Of a DNA stretch of 64,000 bases, positions 28,526 to 38,198 are shown piece by piece. Source of the stretch: Chondrocystis sp. NIES-4102. Its GTDB lineage: Bacteria; Cyanobacteriota; Cyanobacteriia; Cyanobacteriales; Xenococcaceae. A program made the position numbers and the translations under genes. Numbering within the stretch: position 1 is the stretch's first letter; every line of letters starts with the position of its first letter. Where the stretch lies: the NCBI GenBank assembly GCA_002368355.1, contig AP018281.1:4216001-4280000 (forward strand), written 5' to 3'. The notes under the pieces were generated by a model that ran no database searches, was not told the DNA's origin, and saw nothing but the letters and a program-made list of their open reading frames with translations.

Positions 28526-28720
28526 ATGATAGTTATGATTGCAGATGAACAAATTTTATCAGCTAAACAAGTTTGTCGGAATTGTCTTATGGCAGATCAA
28601 AGTGGTCTACCTCGTTGGCATGGGGAGGAACTCCACTGTGGTAAAGCTTTACAAAAAACGTCAAAGCAAGCTACTATTTATCGATGTCAGATGGGTTTTG
28701 ATGTAACTCAGGTGGAATAA
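28526..28720 (+). CDS. Small four-cysteine (zinc-ribbon-like) cyanobacterial protein
   Basis: A 64-residue protein that is too short for confident family assignment. A strong GGAGG site (28512..28516) sits nine bases before ATG 28526; a second ATG is three codons in. Cysteines C17 and C20 (CRNC) and C38 (HCGK) and C54 (YRCQMGF) have the spacing of a small zinc ribbon, with HCGK resembling a knuckle. Such small proteins are widespread and uncharacterised in cyanobacteria. No partner gene is adjacent; AT-rich spacers flank both sides. Confidence 0.75.
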   Translation: MIVMIADEQILSAKQVCRNCLMADQSGLPRWHGEELHCGKALQKTSKQATIYRCQMGFDVTQVE

Positions 28721-29125
28721 GTATTAATTAATATGGCTGTAATTATATATCAGCTATTAAATATAATGGACAGTTTAAGTGGTTGTTGATTAGTTTTAGA
28801 GGATTTTCTGATGTATTGATAGCATCATATTAGAAGATAAGTGAGCATAATTATTTTGATATAAGAATTTATCCGCGATCGCAATTAGCCAAAGTGTAGA
28901 ATAGTTTAAATCTTGAGCTTGTAACTTTTATGTTTAGTTGATTTAAATATAATTTTTGATATTAAGTAGTATCAAATACCCGAAAAATCAAGATTATTTA
29001 TGATCATTAATTCCTCTTCATACTTGAAATTTGAAAATAGAACCACAAATGAAAAATAAATACGCTATCGTAAAAGTTAAAATGCTTAAGTACGTATATA
29101 TTTTTTAGCTACAGGAGATAATTTA
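28721..29125. other. AT-rich spacer, nothing recognised
   Basis: About 400 bases with one HIP1 octamer near 28875 and no supportable gene or RNA. The promoter of the Tic20-like gene should be at its right end. Confidence 0.45.
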
Positions 29126-29611
29126 ATGGTCTGGCGAGGTTCAACAGATTATAAAGACCGTTTTTTTGGGGCAGCAGTTTATCTTTTTGCTCTTTACGAC
29201 GCATTAGGTTTAGGAGTAGCTTTGCCTGCACAAATCCCAGCTTTAATTCCTTTATTTAATCTATTACAGTTGTTATTATTACCTAATAGTCTTATTTATG
29301 GACTATTTAGTGGTTTCCCTTTAGGACTGGGTGGTTTAATTATATTTTTTACTCTATATTTAGCAGTTGTACAAAATCATAAAATCGCCTATTTCATTCG
29401 TTTTAATACTTTACAATCAATTTTAATCGGTATTTTAATAGCTTTAGTTCAAATTGTTCTACAAACTTTAAGTGGACTAAGTTTGATTGGTAGTGTGCTT
29501 TTTTTTGTAGCAATTGGTGCTTGTTTCTATTGTATAGTGCAGTCTATCTTAGGTCGATATCCAGAAATACCTTCAATTTCTCAAGTTGTATATACTCAAC
29601 TTCCACGGTAA
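29126..29611 (+). CDS. Tic20/Ycf60-family membrane protein
   Basis: A 161-residue membrane protein with four predicted helices, opening MVWRGSTDYKDRFFGAAVY and containing FIRFNTLQSILIGILIAL, the conserved Tic20-like helix. In chloroplasts Tic20 is a core of the inner-envelope import channel; cyanobacterial homologues (Ycf60) have no settled role. An AGGAG ribosome-binding site precedes ATG 29126 at a normal distance. It stands alone, convergent with the fumarylacetoacetase-like gene. Confidence 0.86.
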   Translation: MVWRGSTDYKDRFFGAAVYLFALYDALGLGVALPAQIPALIPLFNLLQLLLLPNSLIYGLFSGFPLGLGGLIIFFTLYLAVVQNHKIAYFIRFNTLQSILIGILIALVQIVLQTLSGLSLIGSVLFFVAIGACFYCIVQSILGRYPEIPSISQVVYTQLPR

Positions 29612-29817
29612 ATTATGCTTAGTCAATAGTTTTACACCATTGAAATTAACACTTAGGGGACGAATCATAAATTAATTAATGCAGTTAATAGTTGATTGTC
29701 CCAGTTAATTTTGATAGAAATAATTTTAGTAGTTATATTACTATTTCAATTATTCGATAAGTGTTGATTAACTATTACCTAATTATCCATAACCCAAACC
29801 CTAAAGATAACTGCTAC

Positions 29818-30597
29818 CTAAAGTACCCTACTAATAACTTGATTAGACAAGCAGCCAATTCCTTCAATTTCTATGCGTACTGCATCTCCTGGCTGCATCG
29901 GCCCTACGCCTTCTGGTGTACCTGTTAAAATAATATCCCCTGGTATTAAAGTCATTATTTGAGAGATATAGGAAACCAAGACATCAGGTTTAAACACCAT
30001 ATCGTTAATCGAAGCAGATTGCAGAGGACTATTACTATTATTTAAAAATGTCTGTATTTTTGCCTCTACACCTAATTCTCGGACAATCCAAGGCCCTAAA
30101 GGACAAAAAGTGTCAAATCCCTTAGCACGTGTCCATTGAGAATCCTTTTTCTGTAAATCCCTAGCTGTGACATCATTAGCAATTGTATATCCCCAAATAC
30201 TTTTAGCTGCTTGATCTTGGGTAACATGGCTACAGCGATCGCCTATTATTAGAGCTAATTCTCCTTCATAATCAACTCGTTGAGATTGTGCAGGATAGTT
30301 AATGTTTTGCCCATCAGCAATAATAGTAGTTGGTGGCTTAAGAAATAATAATGGCTCTTGGGGTACTGGTGTTCCCATTTCGGCTGCGTGTTTGAGATAA
30401 TTTTTACCGACTGCGATAATTTTGGAAGGAACACAGGGAGCAAGTAATTGATATGTCTCAAACTCCTGTTCAATATCTGTTAATTGTCCACCTAACCACG
30501 GTGGAGCATCATAGACAATTACACTACGATTTGCCTGTAGTAAGCCATAATATATTTGCTCACGATTAGTTTTAATGCGTACATAGCGTTGTGCCAT
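29818..30597 (-). CDS. Fumarylacetoacetate hydrolase-family protein
   Basis: A 259-residue FAH-superfamily enzyme. Typical residues are seen in KIIAVGKNYLKHAAEMG, VDYEGELALIIGDRC (metal-binding glutamates), YTIANDVTARDLQKKDSQWT, RAKGFDTFCPLGPW and LTGTPEGVGPMQPGD. Members hydrolyse or decarboxylate 1,3-diketo acids such as oxaloacetate or 2-hydroxyhepta-2,4-diene-1,7-dioate. The substrate cannot be predicted. Start ATG 30597. It is a single gene, divergent from rpsF. Confidence 0.91.
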   Translation of the reverse strand: MAQRYVRIKTNREQIYYGLLQANRSVIVYDAPPWLGGQLTDIEQEFETYQLLAPCVPSKIIAVGKNYLKHAAEMGTPVPQEPLLFLKPPTTIIADGQNINYPAQSQRVDYEGELALIIGDRCSHVTQDQAAKSIWGYTIANDVTARDLQKKDSQWTRAKGFDTFCPLGPWIVRELGVEAKIQTFLNNSNSPLQSASINDMVFKPDVLVSYISQIMTLIPGDIILTGTPEGVGPMQPGDAVRIEIEGIGCLSNQVISRVL

Positions 30598-30780
30598 AAC
30601 AATATAGAGCTTTAAAAATAATGATCAGGTCAAGATTAAACTTAATTTTAATTTAATCCGTTACTAGAAATTCAAAATACTGGTAATTGTGCCTCAACTA
30701 ATAGTAAGATTGTAATTCCTTGCTACTTTGGGGTCTTGTCAAGATCCGAAGCAGCCATATTGTCCATAAGGAGAATAATA

Positions 30781-31131
30781 ATGAGCAATAAATATGAAAT
30801 GATGTACATTCTGCGTCCTGATTTAGCGGAGGAGCAGGTCGAGGAAGCTGTAAATAAGTATAGAGACTTTCTTAACGAAAACGGCGCAGAGAATTTAGAA
30901 ATACAAGTCAAAGGTAAGAGAAGACTTGCTTACACAGTGGGTAAATATCTAGATGGTATTTATGTACAGATGAATTATCAAGCAGATGGTAGTCAGATTG
31001 CTGCTTTAGAGAGGATGATGCGCTTGAGTGAAGATACTATTCGTTATCTAACTATTAAGCCCAAAAAACGCGCTATGGTAGCAGCAGAAAATGTGGCAGC
31101 AACACCTATAGTTGAACAAGAAGAAGATTAA
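30781..31131 (+). CDS. rpsF: 30S ribosomal protein S6
   Basis: S6 binds the platform of the 30S subunit with S18. ATG 30781 is chosen because AAGGAG lies directly upstream and [15 protein letters not shown] is the universal S6 start; an upstream ATG would add a spurious 15 residues. The 116-residue protein ends with a short acidic tail (VEQEED). Blocks [13 protein letters not shown] and [10 protein letters not shown]-like sequences are conserved. The stop codon overlaps the convergent MOSC gene stop. The usual ssb and rpsR partners are absent here, as is common in cyanobacteria. Confidence 0.96.
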   Translation: MSNKYEMMYILRPDLAEEQVEEAVNKYRDFLNENGAENLEIQVKGKRRLAYTVGKYLDGIYVQMNYQADGSQIAALERMMRLSEDTIRYLTIKPKKRAMVAAENVAATPIVEQEED

Positions 31132-31988
31132 CTTTGATCTCTTGCTCTAATTACTTCTAAGCGATCGCCTACTTTAATTACTCCCTCATTTTGGGGAATC
31201 ATATTTTCACCAAACATTACCCCTTGTTCACTTAACTGTCTAAAAGTTCCTAGTGTATTAAGGGGTTCTTTTAATTGATTTTTTGTTCCTTGTGTTTGAT
31301 CGATAGTAGTAATAATACAGCGACTACAGGGTTTAACTACAGTAAATTTTACTTCACCAATTTGAATAACGCTCCAAGTATCTTCTATAAAAGGATCACA
31401 AGTTTTGACAACGATATTAGGACGAAAACGATTCATAGGAATTGCTTCTTTTGTTTGCTGTTGAATTTCAATGATTCTTTGATTTAATTCATCAAGGGAA
31501 GCAGTACTAGTGAGCATTACAGGATAATTATCGGCAAAAGTCAAGGATTTAGCCTGATTACTAGAATATTTATGCTCTAATAACCGTGGGTGTTGAGGAG
31601 ATTGTCTAACTAAACGACAAACTTTAGTAGAATCTAAGTCTAGTAACTGGTGAAACCATTGAGCAACTTCATCACCTTGATCTATCGCCAGCAAGCGATC
31701 GCCCCAAATTTCTACAGTGATTAGATTTCCAGTAAAAATAGGGGTAAAAGTAATAGGCGCAAGGCTTTCATCTTCTAACTTCAAGCTAATATCAGACTCA
31801 TTTATTGCCACCCTGACTTTGGCTAATTGAGGAAATTGTCTTTGAGTTATAAATTTGCCACTCCCAGAGACAAGCATCATTTCCCGATCTCTGAACAAAC
31901 CTTGAGTTGTGACTTTTGCTTGCTGTAGTTCAATTCCCTGACAAGATTTAAGAGGATAAACACACAGTTGCGAGACAATCATAAGCAT
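31128..31988 (-). CDS. MOSC-domain protein (YcbX-like)
   Basis: A 286-residue protein from ATG 31988 (ATG 31982 is equally possible; an upstream TTG would add eleven residues). The N-terminal MOSC beta-barrel domain ([16 protein letters not shown]) precedes the MOSC sulfur-carrier domain with [10 protein letters not shown] and the cysteine-bearing [12 protein letters not shown], as in YcbX and the molybdenum-cofactor sulfurase C-terminus. YcbX-type proteins reduce N-hydroxylated compounds with molybdenum cofactor. The ferredoxin domain of YcbX is absent. The stop codon overlaps that of rpsF on the other strand. Confidence 0.88.
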   Translation of the reverse strand: MLMIVSQLCVYPLKSCQGIELQQAKVTTQGLFRDREMMLVSGSGKFITQRQFPQLAKVRVAINESDISLKLEDESLAPITFTPIFTGNLITVEIWGDRLLAIDQGDEVAQWFHQLLDLDSTKVCRLVRQSPQHPRLLEHKYSSNQAKSLTFADNYPVMLTSTASLDELNQRIIEIQQQTKEAIPMNRFRPNIVVKTCDPFIEDTWSVIQIGEVKFTVVKPCSRCIITTIDQTQGTKNQLKEPLNTLGTFRQLSEQGVMFGENMIPQNEGVIKVGDRLEVIRARDQS

Positions 31989-32228
31989 TGATAACTTGGC
32001 AAGAATTGGGCTGATAATCAAGAAACGGCGATGGGCTTTGTCTTTATTGTTTCCATATAATACTTAAAATTAAAATTACAGTATTAGTTTGGTATGAATT
32101 ATAGTTATTCTCTATGTTTTGTAAGGCAAAATTTCCGATTCGTCCACTTTTATCTTGATATTTTTTAGAGATATTCTGATACTGATTAATTAAATACCTC
32201 TTCCTAATACGCGATCGCACTGCTTAGG

Positions 32229-32843
32229 TTATTGGATTTCCAATAGTTTATGGGTTTGCAAGCTCATCCGCCATTGGGGATTTTGAAATATGTAATTTAA
32301 AATTAATTTTTGACTTTGAGGCGAATTCCATTCTGGTTGTAAATAACAGAAGGCTGTTTTTGGTACTAAAGCTGCTTGTTGTTTAGCCCACTGGAGATCG
32401 TACTCGTTAGTTATAACTACTTTTAATTCTTTAGCATACTTATAAATACTCTTGTCAGGGGCTTTAAACTGTTTAGGAGAAAATGTTATCCAGTCGAAAT
32501 CTCCACTTAATGGATGTGCGCCTGAAGTTTCTAAGTGAACCTGCATACCTGCATTATGTAATTCTGTGGTGAGGGGATATAAATTGTGCATTAATGGTTC
32601 ACCTCCTGTAATGACTACAATTGCAGGATTAACTTGCTTGGCTATTTTGCTTAATTCCTCAGTCGATTTGAGCGGATGGCGTTGAGCATTCCACGAGTGT
32701 TTTGTATCACACCACGGACAATGAACGTCACAACCTCCTAAACGAATGAAAAAGGCACTTACTCCTGTCCAATACCCTTCTCCCTGAATTGAATGGAAGG
32801 TTTCTACAATTGGGTAGGTGATAGCTTGAGTTGTAGTATTCAA
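32229..32843 (-). CDS. queE: 7-carboxy-7-deazaguanine synthase
   Basis: Radical SAM enzyme converting 6-carboxy-tetrahydropterin to 7-carboxy-7-deazaguanine in queuosine biosynthesis. The C-x3-C-x2-C cluster motif is C38, C42, C45 (GGCDVHCPWCD). The Mg/SAM block ITGGEPLMH follows, and FHSIQGEGYWTG opens the protein. Start is TTG 32843, with a stop codon a few codons upstream and no methionine before the core motifs, so an unusual start seems real. Length (204 aa) is normal. It is divergent from folP. Queuosine partners are not adjacent. Confidence 0.93.
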   Translation of the reverse strand: MNTTTQAITYPIVETFHSIQGEGYWTGVSAFFIRLGGCDVHCPWCDTKHSWNAQRHPLKSTEELSKIAKQVNPAIVVITGGEPLMHNLYPLTTELHNAGMQVHLETSGAHPLSGDFDWITFSPKQFKAPDKSIYKYAKELKVVITNEYDLQWAKQQAALVPKTAFCYLQPEWNSPQSQKLILNYIFQNPQWRMSLQTHKLLEIQ

Positions 32844-32957
32844 AGTTATATATTAGTGAGGAAAATCTAAATTGATTACAATAGTATTTTGATTTTAAGC
32901 TGCTATTAGTTCTGTAGTACTTAATTATTTTACTTTATTAAAATTATTTTACAGATT

Positions 32958-33803
32958 ATGTCTTTAAAAATCCGCAATCATAATTTTAATTGGGGAGAAA
33001 AAACCTATTTAATGGGTATTCTTAATGTCACTCCTGATAGTTTTAGTGATGGTGGAAAATTTAATAGTTTAGATGCTGCTCAAGATCAAGCTCGAATGAT
33101 GATCAATCAGGGAGTAGATATTATTGATATTGGGGGAGAATCTACCCGTCCGCACGCTCAAGCAATATCCGTAGAGGAAGAGCTAAAAAGGGTAATACCT
33201 GTGATTCAACAGTTACGTAAAGAATCCAATATACCCATATCAATCGATACAACTAAATCAATTATTGCCCAAAGTGCGATCGCTGCAGGAGCAGATATAG
33301 TTAATGATATTTCTGGAGCAACTTTTGATCCTCAGATGTTAGCAACAGTGGCTCAATTAAATGTCCCAATTATTTTGATGCACATTCGCGGTACACCCAA
33401 AACTATGCAAACTTTAACTGATTATCAAGACGTAGTGGTCGAGGTTAAAGATTTTTTAGTTGAGAGAGTTGAGCAAGCTATTGCTTATGGTATTGCAAAA
33501 AATAAAATTATCATTGATCCTGGTATTGGCTTTGCTAAGACTGCTTGCCAAAGTTTAGAACTACTTCAACGTCTTGGTGAATTTCAAGCCTTAGATTTAC
33601 CCCTTTTGGTAGGTGTATCGCGAAAAAGCTTTATGCGCCCAATTTTACAAAAAGAACAACCATCAGATCGAGTTTGGGGTACTGCTGCTGCTTGTTACGC
33701 TGCGATCGCCAGAGGTGCAGATATTTTACGAGTTCATGATGTGCCAGAAATGTATGATATTTGTCGCGTTGCCGATGCAATTGAACGTAATTTTGTTGGA
33801 TAA
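32958..33803 (+). CDS. folP: Dihydropteroate synthase
   Basis: Condenses 6-hydroxymethyl-dihydropterin pyrophosphate with p-aminobenzoate in folate synthesis. GILNVTPDSFSDGGKF and DIGGESTRPHA are diagnostic, with ISIDTTK, DPGIGFAKT, GVSRKSF and LRVHDVPEM completing the TIM barrel. Length, 281 aa, is standard and there is no fused partner. Start ATG 32958 follows an A/T-rich leader with a weak ribosome-binding site. It converges on the 410-residue unknown protein. Confidence 0.96.
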   Translation: MSLKIRNHNFNWGEKTYLMGILNVTPDSFSDGGKFNSLDAAQDQARMMINQGVDIIDIGGESTRPHAQAISVEEELKRVIPVIQQLRKESNIPISIDTTKSIIAQSAIAAGADIVNDISGATFDPQMLATVAQLNVPIILMHIRGTPKTMQTLTDYQDVVVEVKDFLVERVEQAIAYGIAKNKIIIDPGIGFAKTACQSLELLQRLGEFQALDLPLLVGVSRKSFMRPILQKEQPSDRVWGTAAACYAAIARGADILRVHDVPEMYDICRVADAIERNFVG

Positions 33804-33843
33804 TTTAAACTATAGATTAAAACGAGTTTTACTTTTCTACCTT

Positions 33844-35076
33844 CTATAACTTATGGTTGATACTACCAACTTCCACAGGCTGTTCTATAATTGGTTCTAA
33901 GAGTAAATAACCTTCTACTAATTCTGATTCTGATATATCAGCGATCTGCTGCTCAAAATCAGACGGCTTGAGCTTTTGAGATTCTAAAAGTGCGTATTGT
34001 GTTGTATAACTTTCTAATACCGAGCTTCTCGCTAGTATATTTCTTAAGGCAGGAATAATTACTTGTTTTTCTTTGTCTAAACCCACTCCTATTTTCTTAT
34101 TGAGTCCTGAAGACTGATTGACGAAAAAACCGCCACTGTACCAATGTTCATTCATGTTCAGTCTAAGTTCATCAATCCAGCATAACCCTTTGTTTTGATC
34201 ATAAGTAAAATCTAACCATTCAACTAACTCGGTTATAGATATGTCATAAGCAAAATCACTAGCTAGAAATCTTTCTGGATATATTCCTATCAACATTGTT
34301 TTGGCAATATGACGACTTTGGGCTTGCCAAAATAAATTGATTTCTTCCATTTCTTTACAAGCTATATCCATCATGCCCAATTCAGCAGTACATCTAACCT
34401 GAGCTAATCCAGTTAAGGAAAAATATTCTTCGTATGTCATTGCTGTTTGAATCTCATTGGCTTCAGCTAGAAGTTCCCGATAACGCATATTGATCTCAGC
34501 AAAAACATTTCTAGAATTATGTAAAATTATATGACGATGTTCTAAAGCAGTCTTATTGTCTATCTTTAATAAAGCATTCAAAGCAGCATATAGTCTTGCT
34601 CTCTCGTTACTCTCCAAAAAATATCTGATAGCCTGAACGTCTTTTTGAATACTCTTAAGCCGATCATCAATAATATTAAGTTTTGCGTTCATCGAAGCAA
34701 AGCCAACACTACTTACTGCAAGACCTAAACCAGAAAGAAATGCCGTCCCTGTGGCAATATTAAGAATTTGCTGAGTAATTTGAGATTGTGAGCTTATCTG
34801 CCCAGATATTTGCATCAATTGATGAGTATTGAACCTAGTCATATCTTGAATTTGACCAAGTTGAATATTAGCAACAATACCTGGAATAAAACTCATTCCA
34901 GGGATCATGCCAAGGGGACTAAAAGCAGTAGGTATCAAATGTTTAATTATTTGTCCTGCATGAGGTGTGCCTGGTGCCCAGCGAATCACTCCACCGTACA
35001 GCTTATACTGACCTGTAATTAATCCAAAAACAGTGTCAAAAGGAATACTTCTAGTAACTGCCCATCCAGGTATCAT
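33844..35076 (-). CDS. Unrecognised 410-residue protein with hydrophobic hairpin and coiled coil
   Basis: I do not recognise this family. Residues 1 to about 50 contain a Gly-rich beta-like segment (YKLYGGVIRWAPGTPHAGQ). Residues 50-75 (FSPLGMIPGMSFIPGIVAN) and 108-132 are hydrophobic; the latter (GTAFLSGLGLAVSSVGFAS) resembles an inserted hairpin. A helical coiled coil follows at about 133-175 (KLNIIDDRLKSIQKDVQAIR). The rest is mostly helical and soluble, with several cysteines and conserved-looking aromatic positions. A membrane-inserting or pore-type protein is possible but speculative. It is followed on the same strand (transcription upstream) by a coiled-coil gene at 35212..35577, 135 bases away. 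Start ATG 35076. Confidence 0.6.
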   Translation of the reverse strand: MIPGWAVTRSIPFDTVFGLITGQYKLYGGVIRWAPGTPHAGQIIKHLIPTAFSPLGMIPGMSFIPGIVANIQLGQIQDMTRFNTHQLMQISGQISSQSQITQQILNIATGTAFLSGLGLAVSSVGFASMNAKLNIIDDRLKSIQKDVQAIRYFLESNERARLYAALNALLKIDNKTALEHRHIILHNSRNVFAEINMRYRELLAEANEIQTAMTYEEYFSLTGLAQVRCTAELGMMDIACKEMEEINLFWQAQSRHIAKTMLIGIYPERFLASDFAYDISITELVEWLDFTYDQNKGLCWIDELRLNMNEHWYSGGFFVNQSSGLNKKIGVGLDKEKQVIIPALRNILARSSVLESYTTQYALLESQKLKPSDFEQQIADISESELVEGYLLLEPIIEQPVEVGSINHKL

Positions 35077-35211
35077 GCTCTTTCTTTAGGTATTGAAAAT
35101 TCTTTTACTCACAGATATTATTCCCACAGTGGATTAATAAAATTACAAATAAAAATTAATCATCTTAAACTAATAGAGCGATATCCCACTTTTTCTCGAC
35201 ATACATAAGAT

Positions 35212-35577
35212 TTACTCGTTATCTATTTCTCCAAATAAATGTTGAATAATACGACGAGTTTCTAGTTTAATACCATCTACTTGAGTCGCAATGAACTCTC
35301 GATGCTCTCTACCCTCAATTATATATTGCTCCATTCTCTCTTCTAAACGGGCGATCGCAGTAGCATTTCTCTTAGTTAATTGTTCTGTCTGTTGTATGCT
35401 TTCTCTATTACTCTGGGCTAAAGATAAAGCTGCTTGAGCAACAGTAGCTAATTGTTCGATACTTTGTCTTTGTTGAGCTATAGCTTGATTATTTTCTGCG
35501 ATCGCTCTACTATTTTCTTCTACTAATGCCTCAATTCTCTCAAGGCGATCATTATTATATTGGTTAGCACTTGTCAT
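35212..35577 (-). CDS. Small coiled-coil protein
   Basis: A 121-residue soluble protein that is almost entirely heptad coiled coil (residues about 8-105; IEALVEENSRAIAENNQAIA, IEQLATVAQAALSLAQ, LEERMEQYIIEGREHREF). It has an acidic end. Proteins of this sort are common and variable in cyanobacteria; the function is unknown. It is on the same strand as, and upstream of, the 410-residue unknown gene; the pair could be functionally linked. Start ATG 35577. Confidence that it is a real gene is moderate, from its length and coherent coiled-coil pattern. Confidence 0.7.
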   Translation of the reverse strand: MTSANQYNNDRLERIEALVEENSRAIAENNQAIAQQRQSIEQLATVAQAALSLAQSNRESIQQTEQLTKRNATAIARLEERMEQYIIEGREHREFIATQVDGIKLETRRIIQHLFGEIDNE

Positions 35578-35646
35578 TAATATACTGTTACCTACATTCC
35601 ACCTACTTAGGTTAATTATCTTATATTTTTTAAACAGATAAAATTC

Positions 35647-36519
35647 CTATTGCTGTTTCATCCAATCAATACATTGCTGCATTTGTTCTTTAACTGTATT
35701 GACATCAGCATGATAACGACGACCATGACCAGGTAATACCCATTCAAAGGAATATTGAGCCAGTTTTTCCATCGATTCTAACTGTTGTGTCCAAGAATAC
35801 CAGCAATAACGACGAAAAGCATAAAGTTGCTTGAGATAGGGCGACCAAGCTAAATGATCACCTGTAAATAGGAATTTATTTTTATATAGTAAAACGGTAT
35901 GCCCTTTAGTATGTCCAGGGACAGGAATAATTAAGACATCTGGATCTAATTCTACTGTTTCTCTACCAGATAATTTGATTTCAACAGTTTGAGTAGATGG
36001 TTGAAGATCATCTTGGTGTAAAATGCGCTGACAATGGAAATGTTTTTTAAACTTTTGATGATCCGCCACATCATCTTGATGGGTAAGATATAAGTATTTT
36101 AACCCACCTAACGCTTCTAACCTTTTTACAAGCGGTGGAGTAAAGCGAGGGGAATCAATTAATATATTACCTTCAGGTCTTTGAATAAAATAACTTGCAG
36201 CCCCATAAGAAGCTTCAGCATGATATCCACAATGATAAACATTATCCGCTATGGGTATGGGAAAAGTTTGTTGAACTTGCTTGATTTCCTTTGGCTTTTC
36301 TACTGTACCAATTGAAGCCGTGGGACAAGATAAAAGAGCTTGCATTGCCAACAGTTTAGACTCATCTGTAGTTGGTTGTTGGTAAACTGCGGACTGGGAT
36401 GCTTGACGATTAAATACTACTGCTGCCATCCACCGACAAGTATCGCAATCAATACAGCTAGAATCTACATAGAAATTTCCTGCTACATTCTCTGCTCTTT
36501 TTTGCTGTAAGATAGCCAT
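35647..36519 (-). CDS. Ferredoxin-domain/metallo-beta-lactamase-fold fusion protein
   Basis: A 290-residue protein. Residues 15-75 form a small ferredoxin-like domain with cysteines C22, C25, C28 and C65 (CIDCDTCRWM, CPTASIG), as for a [4Fe-4S] cluster. Residues 85-290 form a metallo-beta-lactamase fold with GHTKGH, FTGDHLAW and LPGHGRRYH. The first metal motif is unusual: THQDDVADH in place of THxHxDH, so metal binding may be altered. Proteins of this architecture are widespread in cyanobacteria and uncharacterised; a redox-linked hydrolase is an inference. Start ATG 36519. Confidence 0.87.
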   Translation of the reverse strand: MAILQQKRAENVAGNFYVDSSCIDCDTCRWMAAVVFNRQASQSAVYQQPTTDESKLLAMQALLSCPTASIGTVEKPKEIKQVQQTFPIPIADNVYHCGYHAEASYGAASYFIQRPEGNILIDSPRFTPPLVKRLEALGGLKYLYLTHQDDVADHQKFKKHFHCQRILHQDDLQPSTQTVEIKLSGRETVELDPDVLIIPVPGHTKGHTVLLYKNKFLFTGDHLAWSPYLKQLYAFRRYCWYSWTQQLESMEKLAQYSFEWVLPGHGRRYHADVNTVKEQMQQCIDWMKQQ

Positions 36520-36644
36520 ATTTTTTTCCTAGCCTTTGAGAGAAAGGAGATCGAGCAGGTTAGCTTCAATCTCCTTGGCTATATTTATTTTAGCGTTAGG
36601 TAAAGATTAGCTTAATTAAACTTAACTAGTATTTTGGTTAATGG

Positions 36645-38198
36645 TTAACTTGCAATACTTTTAGCCTTGGGACGGTTCGCCATATAATTAGCTAATTGAG
36701 TATTAATTTGTTCTTTAACAATCAGACGATACTCGATAAAGTGTTCTAAGTAAGCACAAAGAGTTAAATATATCTCCAACTGACGAGGCTTCTTAATTAA
36801 CACTTGAATCAAATTACGCCAAAATAACCAACGAGTTTGAGCTATAACGCCTTGTTTCCAAAGTATTAACCCTAAGGCACGAATAGACTTCCAGCTAGCC
36901 CGTTTTGTTTTGGCATTTTTAGATTCGCCCAATTTCATATAGTAGCGAAATACACGCTCTAAATAGGTAGCAGGGTCATAAAGTTGCCAAAAAGCATTAA
37001 CATATTCTGTGGCAATTTCTTCTATCGCTCTTGTTGGCACGAAATTCATCAAAGTGGTTTGATTGATATTAGCACTAGAGTTTAATAACCTGCCTTCAGA
37101 TTCTAGCCGATGCCATAAAGCAGTACTCGGTAAAGCCTGTAACATACTAAACATAGCTAAGGGAATTGCGGTTTGTTCGACAAATTGGACAATGCGATCG
37201 CCAGCTTGGGGTTTTTCGCCATCGAAACCAATAATAAATCCTGCCATTACCTGCATTCCTGCTCTAGTAATTTTATCAATGGATTCAGTTAAAGGATCGC
37301 GAGTGTTTTGGAATTTATTGGTGAGGGTGAGACTGTCTTGATCTGGGGTTTCTATCCCCAAAAATACTTTTTTAAAGTTACATTCCACCATCAATTTCAT
37401 TAATTCGTCATCTTTGGCTAAATCAACCGAGGCTTCAGTAGTCAAACCAAATGGATAATCTTTTTCTGCCATCCAGACTTGTAATTCTTGAAGCAATAAT
37501 TTAACGTTGCGCTTATTGCCAATAAAGTTATCATCCACCATAAATACAGCCCCGCGCCAGCCCAAATCATAGATACACTGTAATTCCGCAAGCAATTGTT
37601 GGGGGGTTTTTGTACGGGGTTTACGACCATAAAGTACAATAATGTCGCAAAATTCACACTGGAAGGGACACCCACGGGAAAATTGCACTGACATATTATC
37701 GTAGGCGTTTAAATCTAGCAAATCGTAACGAGGTATGGGGGTTTCTGTCACCGCAGGTTTTTCTTCGGAGCGAAATATCCCACTGCGATCGCCACGTTGA
37801 ATTGCTTCAACAAACATCGGTAAGGTGATTTCCCCTTCATCTAAAATTAGAAAATCTGCTTCGGCTGCTTGAACTTCATGGGGAGAAGTTGTAGCATAAG
37901 GGCCACCAATAGCCACTAGTTTATTTCTCTCTTTGGCAGCAGCAATTTGAGCTAGAATATCCTGTTTCTGTACGATCATCCCAGAGATTAAGACCAATTC
38001 TGCCCAATCCCAATCTGCTTCTGTAATCTCTTGAATATTGTGATCTACTAGTTTAAATTCCCAAGCTTGGGGCAAGATAGCTGCTACTGTAATTAAACCT
38101 AAAGGCGGTAGGAGAGCTTTACAGTCTACTAAAGCTAGAGTCTTTTCAAATGACCAAAAGCTTTTTGGGAAGAGGGGGTATAACAATAAAACCCGCAT
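36645..38198 (-). CDS. B12-binding radical SAM protein (HpnP-like/DUF4070 group)
   Basis: A 517-residue class B radical SAM protein. An N-terminal cobalamin-binding Rossmann domain (MRVLLLYPLFPKSFWSFEKT, then PPLGLITVAAILPQ) is followed by the cluster motif C177, C181, C184 in SRGCPFQCEFCD. The C-terminal part has LPSTALWHRLESEGRL and a helical tail resembling DUF4070. The closest characterised relatives include the hopanoid C-2 methylase HpnP; without comparison I cannot say whether this is one. ATG 38198 is used rather than a TTG five codons upstream. Single gene. The long spacer to its right is AT-rich. Confidence 0.86.
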   Translation of the reverse strand: MRVLLLYPLFPKSFWSFEKTLALVDCKALLPPLGLITVAAILPQAWEFKLVDHNIQEITEADWDWAELVLISGMIVQKQDILAQIAAAKERNKLVAIGGPYATTSPHEVQAAEADFLILDEGEITLPMFVEAIQRGDRSGIFRSEEKPAVTETPIPRYDLLDLNAYDNMSVQFSRGCPFQCEFCDIIVLYGRKPRTKTPQQLLAELQCIYDLGWRGAVFMVDDNFIGNKRNVKLLLQELQVWMAEKDYPFGLTTEASVDLAKDDELMKLMVECNFKKVFLGIETPDQDSLTLTNKFQNTRDPLTESIDKITRAGMQVMAGFIIGFDGEKPQAGDRIVQFVEQTAIPLAMFSMLQALPSTALWHRLESEGRLLNSSANINQTTLMNFVPTRAIEEIATEYVNAFWQLYDPATYLERVFRYYMKLGESKNAKTKRASWKSIRALGLILWKQGVIAQTRWLFWRNLIQVLIKKPRQLEIYLTLCAYLEHFIEYRLIVKEQINTQLANYMANRPKAKSIAS

